A DNA stretch of 12,409 nucleotides, taken from contig USTX01000005.1 of the NCBI GenBank assembly GCA_900557655.1, positions 1-12,409 of the forward strand, read 5' to 3'. This stretch comes from an uncultured Eubacteriales bacterium (GTDB lineage: Bacteria; Bacillota; Clostridia; Christensenellales; UBA1242). Below, one piece after another: positions 1 through 7,503 of the stretch. The notes under the pieces were generated by a model. It was given only the letters and a program-made list of their open reading frames with translations, did not search any database and had not been told where the DNA came from. Position 1 is the stretch's first letter. Every line of letters begins with the position of its first letter. The translations under genes and the position numbers were made by a program.

Positions 1-737
1 TCGGTGTCTCCCGCCGCATCAGCCAAAACCGCATACGTGTCATAATAACGCGTCTTCTGATAAATCGCTTTTAACTTTTCAAGCCCCGATAAGCCGCTGG
101 TTTCTTCAACCATATCGATGTTATTAAGCAGCAAAGTTTTTACGCTTGCCCCACCAACGGTGTCGGAATAAATCGCCGCAAGTGCCGAAATTTTCTGGTC
201 TTTGGTCAGTGCTACGTCTGTCATAACACAGTCAACATAATCGCCAAATTCCCACGAATAAATGTTGTTTGACGCACTAAGCCGGCCATATGCTAAGTCT
301 TTTGCTTTACTTTTATCATTAAGATTATAAAGCGCAACAAGGTATTGTGACCTTAAAAAGCCCTCATAATCACAAACATAAACCCAATATTTTTTCTCGC
401 TGGCCTTAATATTTCGCTCGTTGACCGCATTCGCAAAATCCGCAAAATGCTCACTTTTTTGCATTATTTTTATATATTTTATGGTTTTATTGCTCTGTTT
501 TGCAGAAATTGTGGCATTAATGCAGTTATACAAATCGTCAAGTTTTTTACTTTTGTTATAGGTTCGCTCTAACGCATACGCCTTTGCCCCAGTTAGATTC
601 AGGTCGCTGTAAACATTAACCATCGTGCGTGGAAACAATACTATAAGAGCGGTCATAACAAAGAACACTCCAACCACGATATAAAAAAGCGTAAGCGCAG
701 CCGTTTTTAAAATTATTGACGTAGTATCATTTTTCAT
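1..737 (-). CDS. Single-pass membrane protein of unknown function, C-terminus cut by window edge
   Basis: The frame is open from an ATG at 737 down to base 1, giving at least 245 residues with no stop, so the C-terminus lies outside the window. Residues 12-36 form one strongly hydrophobic segment (LTLFYIVVGVFFVMTALIVL), which is a membrane anchor or uncleaved signal. The rest looks helical and mixed in charge, with several Tyr and Cys residues (for example KKYWVYVCDYEG near 115-126). I recognise no domain. Its ATG overlaps the stop codon of the RpiB-like gene in an ATGA arrangement, so translation is probably coupled and it is the last visible gene of that operon. The layout of one N-terminal membrane helix and a helical outer part resembles the unknown protein at 2950-3696, but I see no clear similarity in sequence. 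The reading frame is certain; the function is unknown. Confidence 0.85.
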   Translation of the reverse strand, partial: MKNDTTSIILKTAALTLFYIVVGVFFVMTALIVLFPRTMVNVYSDLNLTGAKAYALERTYNKSKKLDDLYNCINATISAKQSNKTIKYIKIMQKSEHFADFANAVNERNIKASEKKYWVYVCDYEGFLRSQYLVALYNLNDKSKAKDLAYGRLSASNNIYSWEFGDYVDCVMTDVALTKDQKISALAAIYSDTVGGASVKTLLLNNIDMVEETSGLSGLEKLKAIYQKTRYYDTYAVLADAAGDT

Positions 738-1189
738 TCGCCCATTTTTTGGAGCTTATCAACGCGCCCCTTATGCCTACCCCCTTCAAATTCTGTTTTA
801 AAAAACGTATCAATAATTTCTTGAATTTGCGGTGCATTAACGGTTTCATTTCCGTCGCTATACCCCGCCGCCAAACACAAGCAATTAGCATCTTCGTGAC
901 GTCTTGCAAAATACGCCTTTGAAGCACTCTCCGCATTAACCGCGCGGATAAAACTAAATCGATTAGCAACAATGCTTACGCCCACGCCCGTGCCGCATAC
1001 CAAACAAATCGCGTCGGCCGAATTGTCTTTCTCAAACGCCGTGACGCATTTAAGCGTTGCGTCAACATAGTCAAGCCCCGCACAATCAATAACAACGGGT
1101 TTAAGTTTAAGTTTTTTCAGTGCCGCAACGATAACATCAATCTGCTTCTCCCCGCGCGAGTCAAACCCACAAATAACCTTGTCTACCAT
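734..1189 (-). CDS. rpiB: RpiB/LacA/LacB-family sugar-phosphate isomerase
   Basis: The 151-residue length is typical of ribose-5-phosphate isomerase B, a cytoplasmic enzyme that interconverts ribose-5-phosphate and ribulose-5-phosphate. Visible family features are CGTGVGVSIVANR at 65-77, whose first Cys is the catalytic base in RpiB, RRHEDAN at 96-102 with the ring-opening His at 98, and FEGGRHKGRV at 134-143. It is divergent: the N-terminal motif usually written GxDHAG is here GFDSRG (8-13), so the substrate-contacting His is missing, and YVDATL at 41-46 resembles LacA more than RpiB. It may therefore use another sugar phosphate. The ATG shares one base with the phosphatase stop (TAATG), and its own stop overlaps the next start. 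The phosphatase-RpiB order matches ywlE-ywlF of Bacillus. The family is certain; the exact substrate is not. Confidence 0.85.
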   Translation of the reverse strand: MVDKVICGFDSRGEKQIDVIVAALKKLKLKPVVIDCAGLDYVDATLKCVTAFEKDNSADAICLVCGTGVGVSIVANRFSFIRAVNAESASKAYFARRHEDANCLCLAAGYSDGNETVNAPQIQEIIDTFFKTEFEGGRHKGRVDKLQKMGE

Positions 1190-1641
1190 TAAATTTTGCC
1201 CTCCTTTTTTAGTTTTTCTATAAGCTTTGTTAAATTCGAGTATATTACATTAGCCGTCTGCTGATACACCGCAATGCTGCTCCCATATGGGTCAACAATG
1301 TCATCGCCACCAACATATTCCCCAAACGTAAACAACTTATTGATACAATCATATTTAAGCGCAACGCTCATCTTGTGCCCCATCGTCATCGTTAAAATCA
1401 AGTCACTTTCGCGCACTAAATCGCCAGTTATCTGCCTAGGTTTAAAGTGCGTTTTTATCCCAAGTTGCTTTAAAACGGCCTTAGTGTTAGGGTTTATCGT
1501 TCCATTTTCGCGCGCGTTAACGCCACAACTTTTAACCCGCACATTCTTTATACCAAGGTTTGTTAAAAGATGCTTAAAAAGGTACTCTGCCATAGGGCTA
1601 CGGCACGTATTTTCGCTGCAAACAAAAAGAACATTAAACAT
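1189..1641 (-). CDS. ywlE: Low-molecular-weight phosphatase, probable protein-arginine phosphatase
   Basis: This 150-residue protein has the low-molecular-weight phosphatase fold. The P-loop CSENTCRS (8-15) gives nucleophile Cys8 and phosphate-binding Arg14 in the CX5R pattern, and DPYG at 117-120 supplies the general acid Asp117. Within the P-loop the residue two before the Arg is Thr12. In Bacillus YwlE the matching Thr, in place of the Ile of tyrosine phosphatases, gives specificity for phospho-arginine, so I predict a protein-arginine phosphatase opposing a McsB-type kinase, which is not in this window. I chose the ATG at 1641 because GAGG lies 6 bases before it; the longer frame from 1668 adds nine residues with no homology. 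It follows the 52-residue coiled-coil gene by 52 bases and is coupled to rpiB by a one-base overlap. Confidence 0.88.
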   Translation of the reverse strand: MFNVLFVCSENTCRSPMAEYLFKHLLTNLGIKNVRVKSCGVNARENGTINPNTKAVLKQLGIKTHFKPRQITGDLVRESDLILTMTMGHKMSVALKYDCINKLFTFGEYVGGDDIVDPYGSSIAVYQQTANVIYSNLTKLIEKLKKEGKI

Positions 1642-1693
1642 AGTCTCCCTCTTGTTTAATGTTATCATAACTAAATTAATTAGTCAAACAAAA

Positions 1694-1852
1694 TTACCTT
1701 TCGCGCTCGTCTGGCCTTTTACGCTGATGCAACTCTTCTATCGTGCGTTCAAGTTGCAAAATATAACTGCGCAAATAGTCAATATCCCCCGCCTGAATTC
1801 TTAACCTTTCTTTAAGCTCCTCATTTTCCGCTTTTAATGCTTTCATATTCAT
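1694..1852 (-). CDS. Small coiled-coil protein, 52 residues, first gene of the phosphatase-isomerase operon
   Basis: This short frame encodes 52 residues starting MNMKALKAENEELKERL and ending RKRPDERER. It is almost entirely predicted helix with heptad spacing of Leu, Ile and Tyr (ALKAENEELKERLRI, then YLRSYILQLERTIEEL), and its charged tail is rich in Arg and Glu. I recognise no family; a small homo-oligomer or partner-binding helix is plausible. It lies in the same direction as the phosphatase and 52 bases upstream, so it is probably cotranscribed. There are two possible starts, ATG at 1852 (GGGAG ten bases upstream) and ATG at 1846. A consensus promoter places the transcription start near 1849-1850, which would leave the GGGAG untranscribed and favour the ATG at 1846 on a nearly leaderless mRNA. 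Coding is supported by residue pattern and context, not by homology. Confidence 0.65.
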   Translation of the reverse strand: MNMKALKAENEELKERLRIQAGDIDYLRSYILQLERTIEELHQRKRPDERER

Positions 1853-1855
1853 TAT

Positions 1856-1884
1856 ATTATAACTCCCGCTGCTATTTTCTGCAA
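1856..1884 (-). promoter_or_regulatory. Sigma-A-type promoter overlapping the start of the small coiled-coil gene
   Basis: On the minus strand TTGCAG (1884-1879), a 17-base spacer and a perfect TATAAT (1861-1856) form a near-consensus promoter. The start would fall at about 1849-1850, inside or next to the two candidate ATG codons at 1852 and 1846. It would drive the small coiled-coil protein, the phosphatase, the isomerase and the membrane protein. The remaining bases from 1885 to 2027 are very AT-rich with no gene or strong signal that I can see. Confidence 0.6.
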
Positions 1885-2029
1885 TTTTGATATAATTATT
1901 GCATATTTTTTAATAATTTTAGTACTTTTATGTTGATTTTGCGTTTTTTGTTAGCATGGTATTGGCACTAATATTTAAATAAAAACAAAAAATGATAAAT
2001 AAATTTTTTAAAAATAAAAATTAAACAAC

Positions 2030-2051
2030 AAAAAACTCTCATAAGAGAGTT
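2030..2051 (-). terminator. Rho-independent terminator of sepF
   Basis: Perfect 7-bp arms, AACTCTC at 2034-2040 and GAGAGTT at 2045-2051, enclose a four-base loop. Read on the minus strand the stem is followed by a T-rich run (TTTTGTTGTTT). It lies about 43 bases after the sepF stop codon, so sepF ends here as a separate transcript from the phosphatase operon. Confidence 0.8.
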
Positions 2052-2093
2052 AAATTCCGTTAAATTTTGCCCAATTAAAAAGCAAAATTATGA

Positions 2094-2600
2094 TTAGTTT
2101 TTATCAGTATTCTCATTAGGCACCATAATATTAAGCCCCTCTGGTGTAAGCAAAAAGATGTTGCCCGAAACACGCTGCGTGCTTCCGTTAAGCGCATAAA
2201 CCGCCCCGCTTACAAAGTCAAGCATACGTTGCGCCTCGTCATCGCTGATGCCATCAAGGTTAAGGATGGCCGACTCGCCCTGCTTTAAATAATCAACAAG
2301 TTTTTGAACCTCTTGATAATTTTTTGGATAAAAGAACACAACATTTTTAGTACCATAGCCGCCCATATTTTGCTGACCCATATAAGACGCGCCGTTATCA
2401 AAGCGCCCCGCCGTGTTAAACTGGTCAGGGTTAGACGCATACGAATTATCACTTATGAAATTGTTCATTTCTTCTTGTGCCTCTTTGTCTTTTTTTCGTT
2501 TTTTCTTTTTTTCTTTGCGTGGTTCGGTTTTGTCAGACGCGGAATTTTCTTCGTCGCCCTCAAAGCCCATACCTTTCATCAGCCAGTTAAACAGTCCCAC
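2094..2600 (-). CDS. sepF: Cell division protein SepF
   Basis: SepF binds the C-terminal tail of FtsZ, ties FtsZ filaments to the membrane and shapes the septum in Gram-positive bacteria. The 168-residue protein shows the expected layout: an N-terminal amphipathic helix (MGLFNWLMKGMGF, 1-13) for membrane binding, a charged linker with a very Lys-rich patch (KKKKRKKDK, 31-39) and a Gly/Asn/Gln-rich stretch to about residue 84, then the SepF core at about 86-159 with YPKNYQEVQKLVDYLKQGES, LNLDGISDDEAQRMLDF and GNIFLLTPEGL. The start codon is GTG at 2600, preceded by GGAG with an 8-base spacer. It has its own promoter and terminator rather than lying in the ylm division cluster seen in Bacillus, so it is monocistronic here. 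Confidence 0.93.
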   Translation of the reverse strand: MGLFNWLMKGMGFEGDEENSASDKTEPRKEKKKKRKKDKEAQEEMNNFISDNSYASNPDQFNTAGRFDNGASYMGQQNMGGYGTKNVVFFYPKNYQEVQKLVDYLKQGESAILNLDGISDDEAQRMLDFVSGAVYALNGSTQRVSGNIFLLTPEGLNIMVPNENTDKN

Positions 2601-2634
2601 CTTTGTTTCTCCATCGATAGTTTCTTACGATACT

Positions 2635-2662
2635 ATTTTACCATATTTTAGTAATTTTGCAA
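2635..2662 (-). promoter_or_regulatory. Promoter of sepF
   Basis: On the minus strand TTGCAA (2662-2657), a 16-base spacer and TAAAAT (2640-2635) precede sepF by about 35 bases. The spacing leaves a short leader that carries the GGAG ribosome binding site. Confidence 0.6.
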
Positions 2663-2715
2663 ATTAATTTGATAGGTTTTTCAAAATTCCCATTCTCTCT
2701 CGCTTAACCCCCCAA

Positions 2716-2922
2716 TCTTAATTATTTGATTAGCCTTTTTCGGTTTCTAACTGTTATTTACTAAATATTCAATTACTAATTGTTAATATTCTAATTATTG
2801 GATTGCCAATTGTTAATATTCTAATTATTTGGTTACTAATTGTCATATTGCTAACAATTTGATTTCTAATTGTCAGCAACTTAATTATTTTATTTCTAAC
2901 AGTTAGGTTTCTAAATTTCTTT
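2716..2922. repeat. AT-rich array of degenerate 30-bp tandem repeats with 15-bp half-units
   Basis: Five consecutive units of exactly 30 bp start at 2773, 2803, 2833, 2863 and 2893, preceded by a 29-bp unit at 2744 and a partial one from about 2716. Each unit has two related halves, roughly TTNCTAATTGTTAAT and ATTCTAATTATTTGA. The two best-conserved units (2773 and 2803) differ at only a few positions, while the outer units have drifted. There are no spacers, so this is not a CRISPR array. Read on the minus strand one frame stays open across the units (TTG at 2939 to TGA at 2769) and would give a ten-residue repeat of the form LTIxNxIIRx, but there is no ribosome binding site. The array fills most of the 349-base gap between sepF and the gene at 2950; no other gene is visible there. 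Confidence 0.75.
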
Positions 2923-2949
2923 GTCCGTTTTTTTTTCAAAAATGCAATA

Positions 2950-3696
2950 TTATTTATTATTTAAAACGTCTGCTAAGTTGTTATAAATTTTCACCATCTC
3001 AAAACATAATTTTTTAACTCCACTACTGCGCTCCGTAAAGGTGTCTGCTTTGCTTAAAAACTCTTTCAAAACACTTGCGCAATCGTCATAAGTGTAAGAA
3101 ATTATCGAATGTATGTCAGACATAGCACTGGCCTTTTCAGCCACCTTCTCATACTCACCAAACACTGTATTAAAGACCTTTACTTCGCCAAGGTTATTTT
3201 TGTCAATATCAACGCTAAGCGCCCAAAATTTATTAAACAAGTCTTCAAGCAAATGTACGCAGCTGCGCGCATCTTCATCGTTTTTAAGCACTTTTTTCGC
3301 TCTAGATGTCAATTTTTGCGTTTTTTTAATAAGCACGCCAGAGTTGGGAAAGTAGGTTTTATTGCGCTCTTTGATCGTTTTTGCGTCCGCCTCATTACTG
3401 TAAACAAACGCGCAAATATAGAATTTTTCGCCCGAACTTAAAACAACACCTGCCCCACCTGCCGACGCAATTTCGCTCGCCCGTTGTTTGGCGCGCACAA
3501 GGCTTGACTCTATGTCAGCATAATAAACGTAGAGCTGTTTTTCGTCAGCAAAATAATATTTTTTAGAGTTGACGGATAGTGCGATAATAACGCCAATTAT
3601 CAAAATAAAAAGAAAAATAGCCACAAGCAAGATTGCTAGCATTTTTCGCGGTTTCGGCCACTTTTTAAAATTAAGAATTGTCACACTTTCTTGCAA
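2950..3696 (-). CDS. Membrane-anchored protein with a possible SPOR-like segment, unknown function
   Basis: The 248-residue protein has a basic N-terminus (FKKWPKPRK, 10-18), one hydrophobic segment at about 19-41, and then an outer part. Residues about 52-125 (YVYYADIESSLVRAKQRAS, AGGAGVVLSSGEKFYICAFVYSNEADAKTI, FPNSGVLI) recall SPOR peptidoglycan-binding domains in the order of features: an alanine-rich helix, Gly-Gly-Ala-Gly-Val-Val, a strand ending in a Tyr, and an Asp-Ala-containing helix. The C-terminal 120 residues are helical and unrecognised. The start is TTG at 3696, supported by AAGGAG seven bases upstream; this also places the strong charge before the membrane helix. It is divergent from groES and followed by the repeat array, with no clear terminator. 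A role at the cell wall is inference from the layout alone. Confidence 0.82.
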   Translation of the reverse strand: MQESVTILNFKKWPKPRKMLAILLVAIFLFILIIGVIIALSVNSKKYYFADEKQLYVYYADIESSLVRAKQRASEIASAGGAGVVLSSGEKFYICAFVYSNEADAKTIKERNKTYFPNSGVLIKKTQKLTSRAKKVLKNDEDARSCVHLLEDLFNKFWALSVDIDKNNLGEVKVFNTVFGEYEKVAEKASAMSDIHSIISYTYDDCASVLKEFLSKADTFTERSSGVKKLCFEMVKIYNNLADVLNNK

Positions 3697-3720
3697 TGCG
3701 TCTCTCCTTATGATAAATTG

Positions 3721-3749
3721 AATTTAGCGTTTAACCAAGTTTATGACAA
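3721..3749 (-). promoter_or_regulatory. Promoter of the membrane-anchored protein gene
   Basis: On the minus strand TTGTCA (3749-3744), a 17-base spacer and TAAATT (3726-3721) lie so that the transcript starts near 3714, leaving about 18 bases of leader that contain AAGGAG. The 10-box is weak (4 of 6). Confidence 0.45.
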
Positions 3750-3765
3750 CATTTTTTCAAAAATG
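3750..3765. promoter_or_regulatory. Inverted repeat between the divergent groES and membrane-protein genes
   Basis: Arms CATTTTT (3750-3756) and AAAAATG (3759-3765) are perfect complements around two bases. The site touches the minus-strand 35-box and lies upstream of groES, so it could be an operator acting in both directions. It is not CIRCE and does not resemble the CtsR direct repeat. Being made only of A/T runs it may also be chance. Confidence 0.3.
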
Positions 3766-3857
3766 CTACAACTCGACGCGCTTTTTCAATTTATGTTACG
3801 CGCGCGGATTTACCTGACGCATTTTCTTGGATAAACTTAATAAAAAGGAGAAACAAA

Positions 3858-5739
<1,882 letters not shown>

Positions 5740-5796
5740 ATTAAAATTTAACATTCTGCATAAAAATCGTAATTATTTATTTATTTTTTCATTGAT

Positions 5797-5907
5797 TTAC
5801 CGCTTATATTGCATTTTTTGAGGGCTTTTTAGTTGATTAAAACACAATTTATAGACATTTTGCGCAAAACCTGCTACACTTTTGCGCCAAACCATCAAAC
5901 TTTGCAA
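5797..5907 (-). CDS. Doubtful 36-residue ORF behind a strong ribosome binding site
   Basis: On the minus strand the perfect Shine-Dalgarno sequence AAAGGAGG ends nine bases before a TTG at 5907. The frame runs 36 codons to a TAA at 5797 (start MQSLMVWRKS, end QKMQYKR) and the product would be basic and partly hydrophobic. TTG is used as a start elsewhere in this window (2950-3696). Against it, the ORF lies just past a strong terminator, no separate promoter is evident, and the GGAGG could be a partial copy of the terminator arm. No homology is recognised. The rest of 5740-6032 holds only this and the terminator. Confidence 0.2.
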   Translation of the reverse strand: MQSLMVWRKSVAGFAQNVYKLCFNQLKSPQKMQYKR

Positions 5908-5930
5908 TTTTCTATACCTCCTTTTATAAA

Positions 5931-5977
5931 AAAACACCTCCTTTAATATGAATTTTCATACCATAAGGAGGTGTTTT
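5931..5977. terminator. Bidirectional terminator between groEL and the coiled-coil gene
   Basis: Perfect 13-bp arms, AAAACACCTCCTT at 5931-5943 and AAGGAGGTGTTTT at 5965-5977, surround a loop that itself contains a small hairpin (ATGAA/TTCAT). A T-rich run follows on both strands (TTTTATTTCTTTG on plus, TTTTTTTAT on minus). It serves the converging ends of groEL and of the lgt operon. Confidence 0.9.
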
Positions 5978-6032
5978 ATTTCTTTGTTTTTAATAAGATT
6001 ATATTTTTTAAAAAGCCTTTTTTTACAAATTA

Positions 6033-6692
6033 TTAATTTAACAAATCATTCATAATTTCTTCAAGGGACTGAGTTGGATGCAAGGCCTCTTCAAAGTCAA
6101 ACGGCTCAATATGCTCTTTGCTGTCATTCTCTTTCTTAACGTCGCTTAAATATGTTTCAATGTCGTTTTCGCCCTTTTTAGGTCGGCCGCGCTTTTTAGT
6201 GCCACTATTGGCCATCGTATAGTTATAAAGCGAAAGAATTTGCATATATCGCTTGTCAAGGTCTTCGCTTAACTCCATCGGCTTAGTTGGCTCAATTTTA
6301 GCGATTTCCTCAACCTCAGTTATGTCATTACTAAACGCCTTGATTGACGCAATAACGGCTTCAAGTTTCTCTTTAACCAGTTTGTCATAGTCGCGAAAAT
6401 CTTCTTCCAAAATTTCTTGAATCGCTTTAAGCCGCGAAATTTCAAGGTCAAACCGCATATTGATAATATTTTCAAGATATGTATTGCGCTTTTTATACCT
6501 GTCTATCGCGTCAGCAATCTCTATTTCGCGCTTTTCGTTTTCGCTAGCAGCCCGTTGCAGCCTTAAAACCTCGGCTTTAAGCTCGCTTATTTTCTCGCGC
6601 TGACGTATGGCCGACATCTCGCTTTCGGCCAGCATTTCTTTAACAATTTTATCAACTTCTTGCTGAGTAAACTCAGTTTTTTTGTTTTTCAT
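6033..6692 (-). CDS. Coiled-coil protein with AT-hook-like motif, cotranscribed with lgt
   Basis: The 219-residue protein is cytoplasmic, with no signal or membrane segment. Residues about 8-130 are almost all helix with heptad-like Leu/Ile spacing (KISELKAEVLRLQRA, YLENIINMRFDLEISRLKAI), typical of a long coiled coil. At 166-174 it carries KKRGRPKKG, whose core Arg-Gly-Arg-Pro matches the AT-hook motif that binds the minor groove of AT-rich DNA. The acidic C-terminus (from about 177) has Asp/Glu clusters and ends EEIMNDLLN. No family is recognised; a DNA-binding or scaffold role is inference. Its ATG lies inside lgt, giving a 20-base overlap, with AGAGGAAAG upstream, so it is translated from the lgt transcript. 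It ends about 55 bases before the bidirectional terminator. Confidence 0.85.
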   Translation of the reverse strand: MKNKKTEFTQQEVDKIVKEMLAESEMSAIRQREKISELKAEVLRLQRAASENEKREIEIADAIDRYKKRNTYLENIINMRFDLEISRLKAIQEILEEDFRDYDKLVKEKLEAVIASIKAFSNDITEVEEIAKIEPTKPMELSEDLDKRYMQILSLYNYTMANSGTKKRGRPKKGENDIETYLSDVKKENDSKEHIEPFDFEEALHPTQSLEEIMNDLLN

Positions 6693-7497
6693 TATCTTCT
6701 TTCCTCTTTAAAACGTAAATTAAAAGCGCAACCCCCGCCGCAAGCATAAGCCCCGCAAAAACCTGTGAAATAGGCAAAACGCCCAGCCGCAGTATGTATT
6801 CAGGGCTTCTAAAACTTTCAAGCACAAGCCTAACCGCACCATAAATCATAAGATAAACCGCCGTAGCAAGCCCCGCCTTTTTGGTCTTGAAATAGATAAA
6901 TATAAGCGCAACAAATCCGCCAAGGTTTAACACAAACTCATAGAAAAACAGCGCCAAATGCCACGCCCCGTCAACGTTAACCGCAAACGGAAACCATTGC
7001 AGCGCAGGGTTAGTGACCAGCCAGCCATACACCTCGCCGTTAGCAAAGTTGCCCCAACGCCCTATCGCCTGCGCCAAAATAAGGCACGGAACGATCAGGT
7101 CAGATATCTGCAAAAACTTGTATTTTTTCACCTTGCACAAAATTAAAATGCCCAAAACGCCGCCAATCAGCGCGCCAATAATGCTCATACCGCCATTGCG
7201 AAACTTAAAAAAGTCAAGAATAGTGGTGCCACTTTCAAACAACACGCTAAACAGCCTCGCCGAAAGAATCCCAAGCGGAACAATCGCCAAAAACACATCA
7301 ACTGGCACGTCTTTTGGCAGGTTTTTCGGTTTTGTAAGCAAAAACGCCAACCCAAACGCAACCGCAATAGCCACGGCCATAATAATGCCATACCAATAAA
7401 TCGGCGTCGCACCAATGTTAAACGCCACCCTTCCGGCAAGCTCTTGCCCGCCAAGCGCAACGCTTATCACGCCGCCACCTAAAAAATCCATTACCAT
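6673..7497 (-). CDS. lgt: Prolipoprotein diacylglyceryl transferase Lgt
   Basis: Lgt moves diacylglycerol from phosphatidylglycerol to the lipobox Cys of prolipoproteins in the cytoplasmic membrane, the first step of lipoprotein maturation. With the start at 7497 the protein has 274 residues and about seven hydrophobic segments. Family motifs are GRWGNFANGEVYG (146-158), GGMSIIGALIGG (102-113) and YGAVRLVLESFR (219-230) with Arg223, Glu227 and Arg230. The His of GGMSFHGG, important in E. coli Lgt, is Ile107 or Ile106 here, a replacement also seen in other Gram-positive versions. I reject the frame extension to 7653 because it would run through the promoter at 7504-7532. No ribosome binding site precedes 7497; the promoter predicts a transcript starting at the ATG itself. 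A second ATG at 7491 is possible. Confidence 0.94.
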   Translation of the reverse strand: MVMDFLGGGVISVALGGQELAGRVAFNIGATPIYWYGIIMAVAIAVAFGLAFLLTKPKNLPKDVPVDVFLAIVPLGILSARLFSVLFESGTTILDFFKFRNGGMSIIGALIGGVLGILILCKVKKYKFLQISDLIVPCLILAQAIGRWGNFANGEVYGWLVTNPALQWFPFAVNVDGAWHLALFFYEFVLNLGGFVALIFIYFKTKKAGLATAVYLMIYGAVRLVLESFRSPEYILRLGVLPISQVFAGLMLAAGVALLIYVLKRKEDNEKQKN

Positions 7498-7503
7498 ATA
7501 CCC

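Noticed and set aside
1274..1804. 176-codon plus-strand frame across the phosphatase gene
   Set aside because: It lies opposite a clear enzyme gene and the small coiled-coil gene, has no ribosome binding site and no domain.
1941..1975. CIRCE-like half-sites around TTAGCATGGTATTGGCACTAA
   Set aside because: Only the outer four bases on each side pair; the inner bases do not match the CIRCE dyad, and no heat-shock gene follows.
2716..2922. CRISPR array
   Set aside because: The repeats are directly joined, without spacers, diverge from each other, and no cas gene is near.
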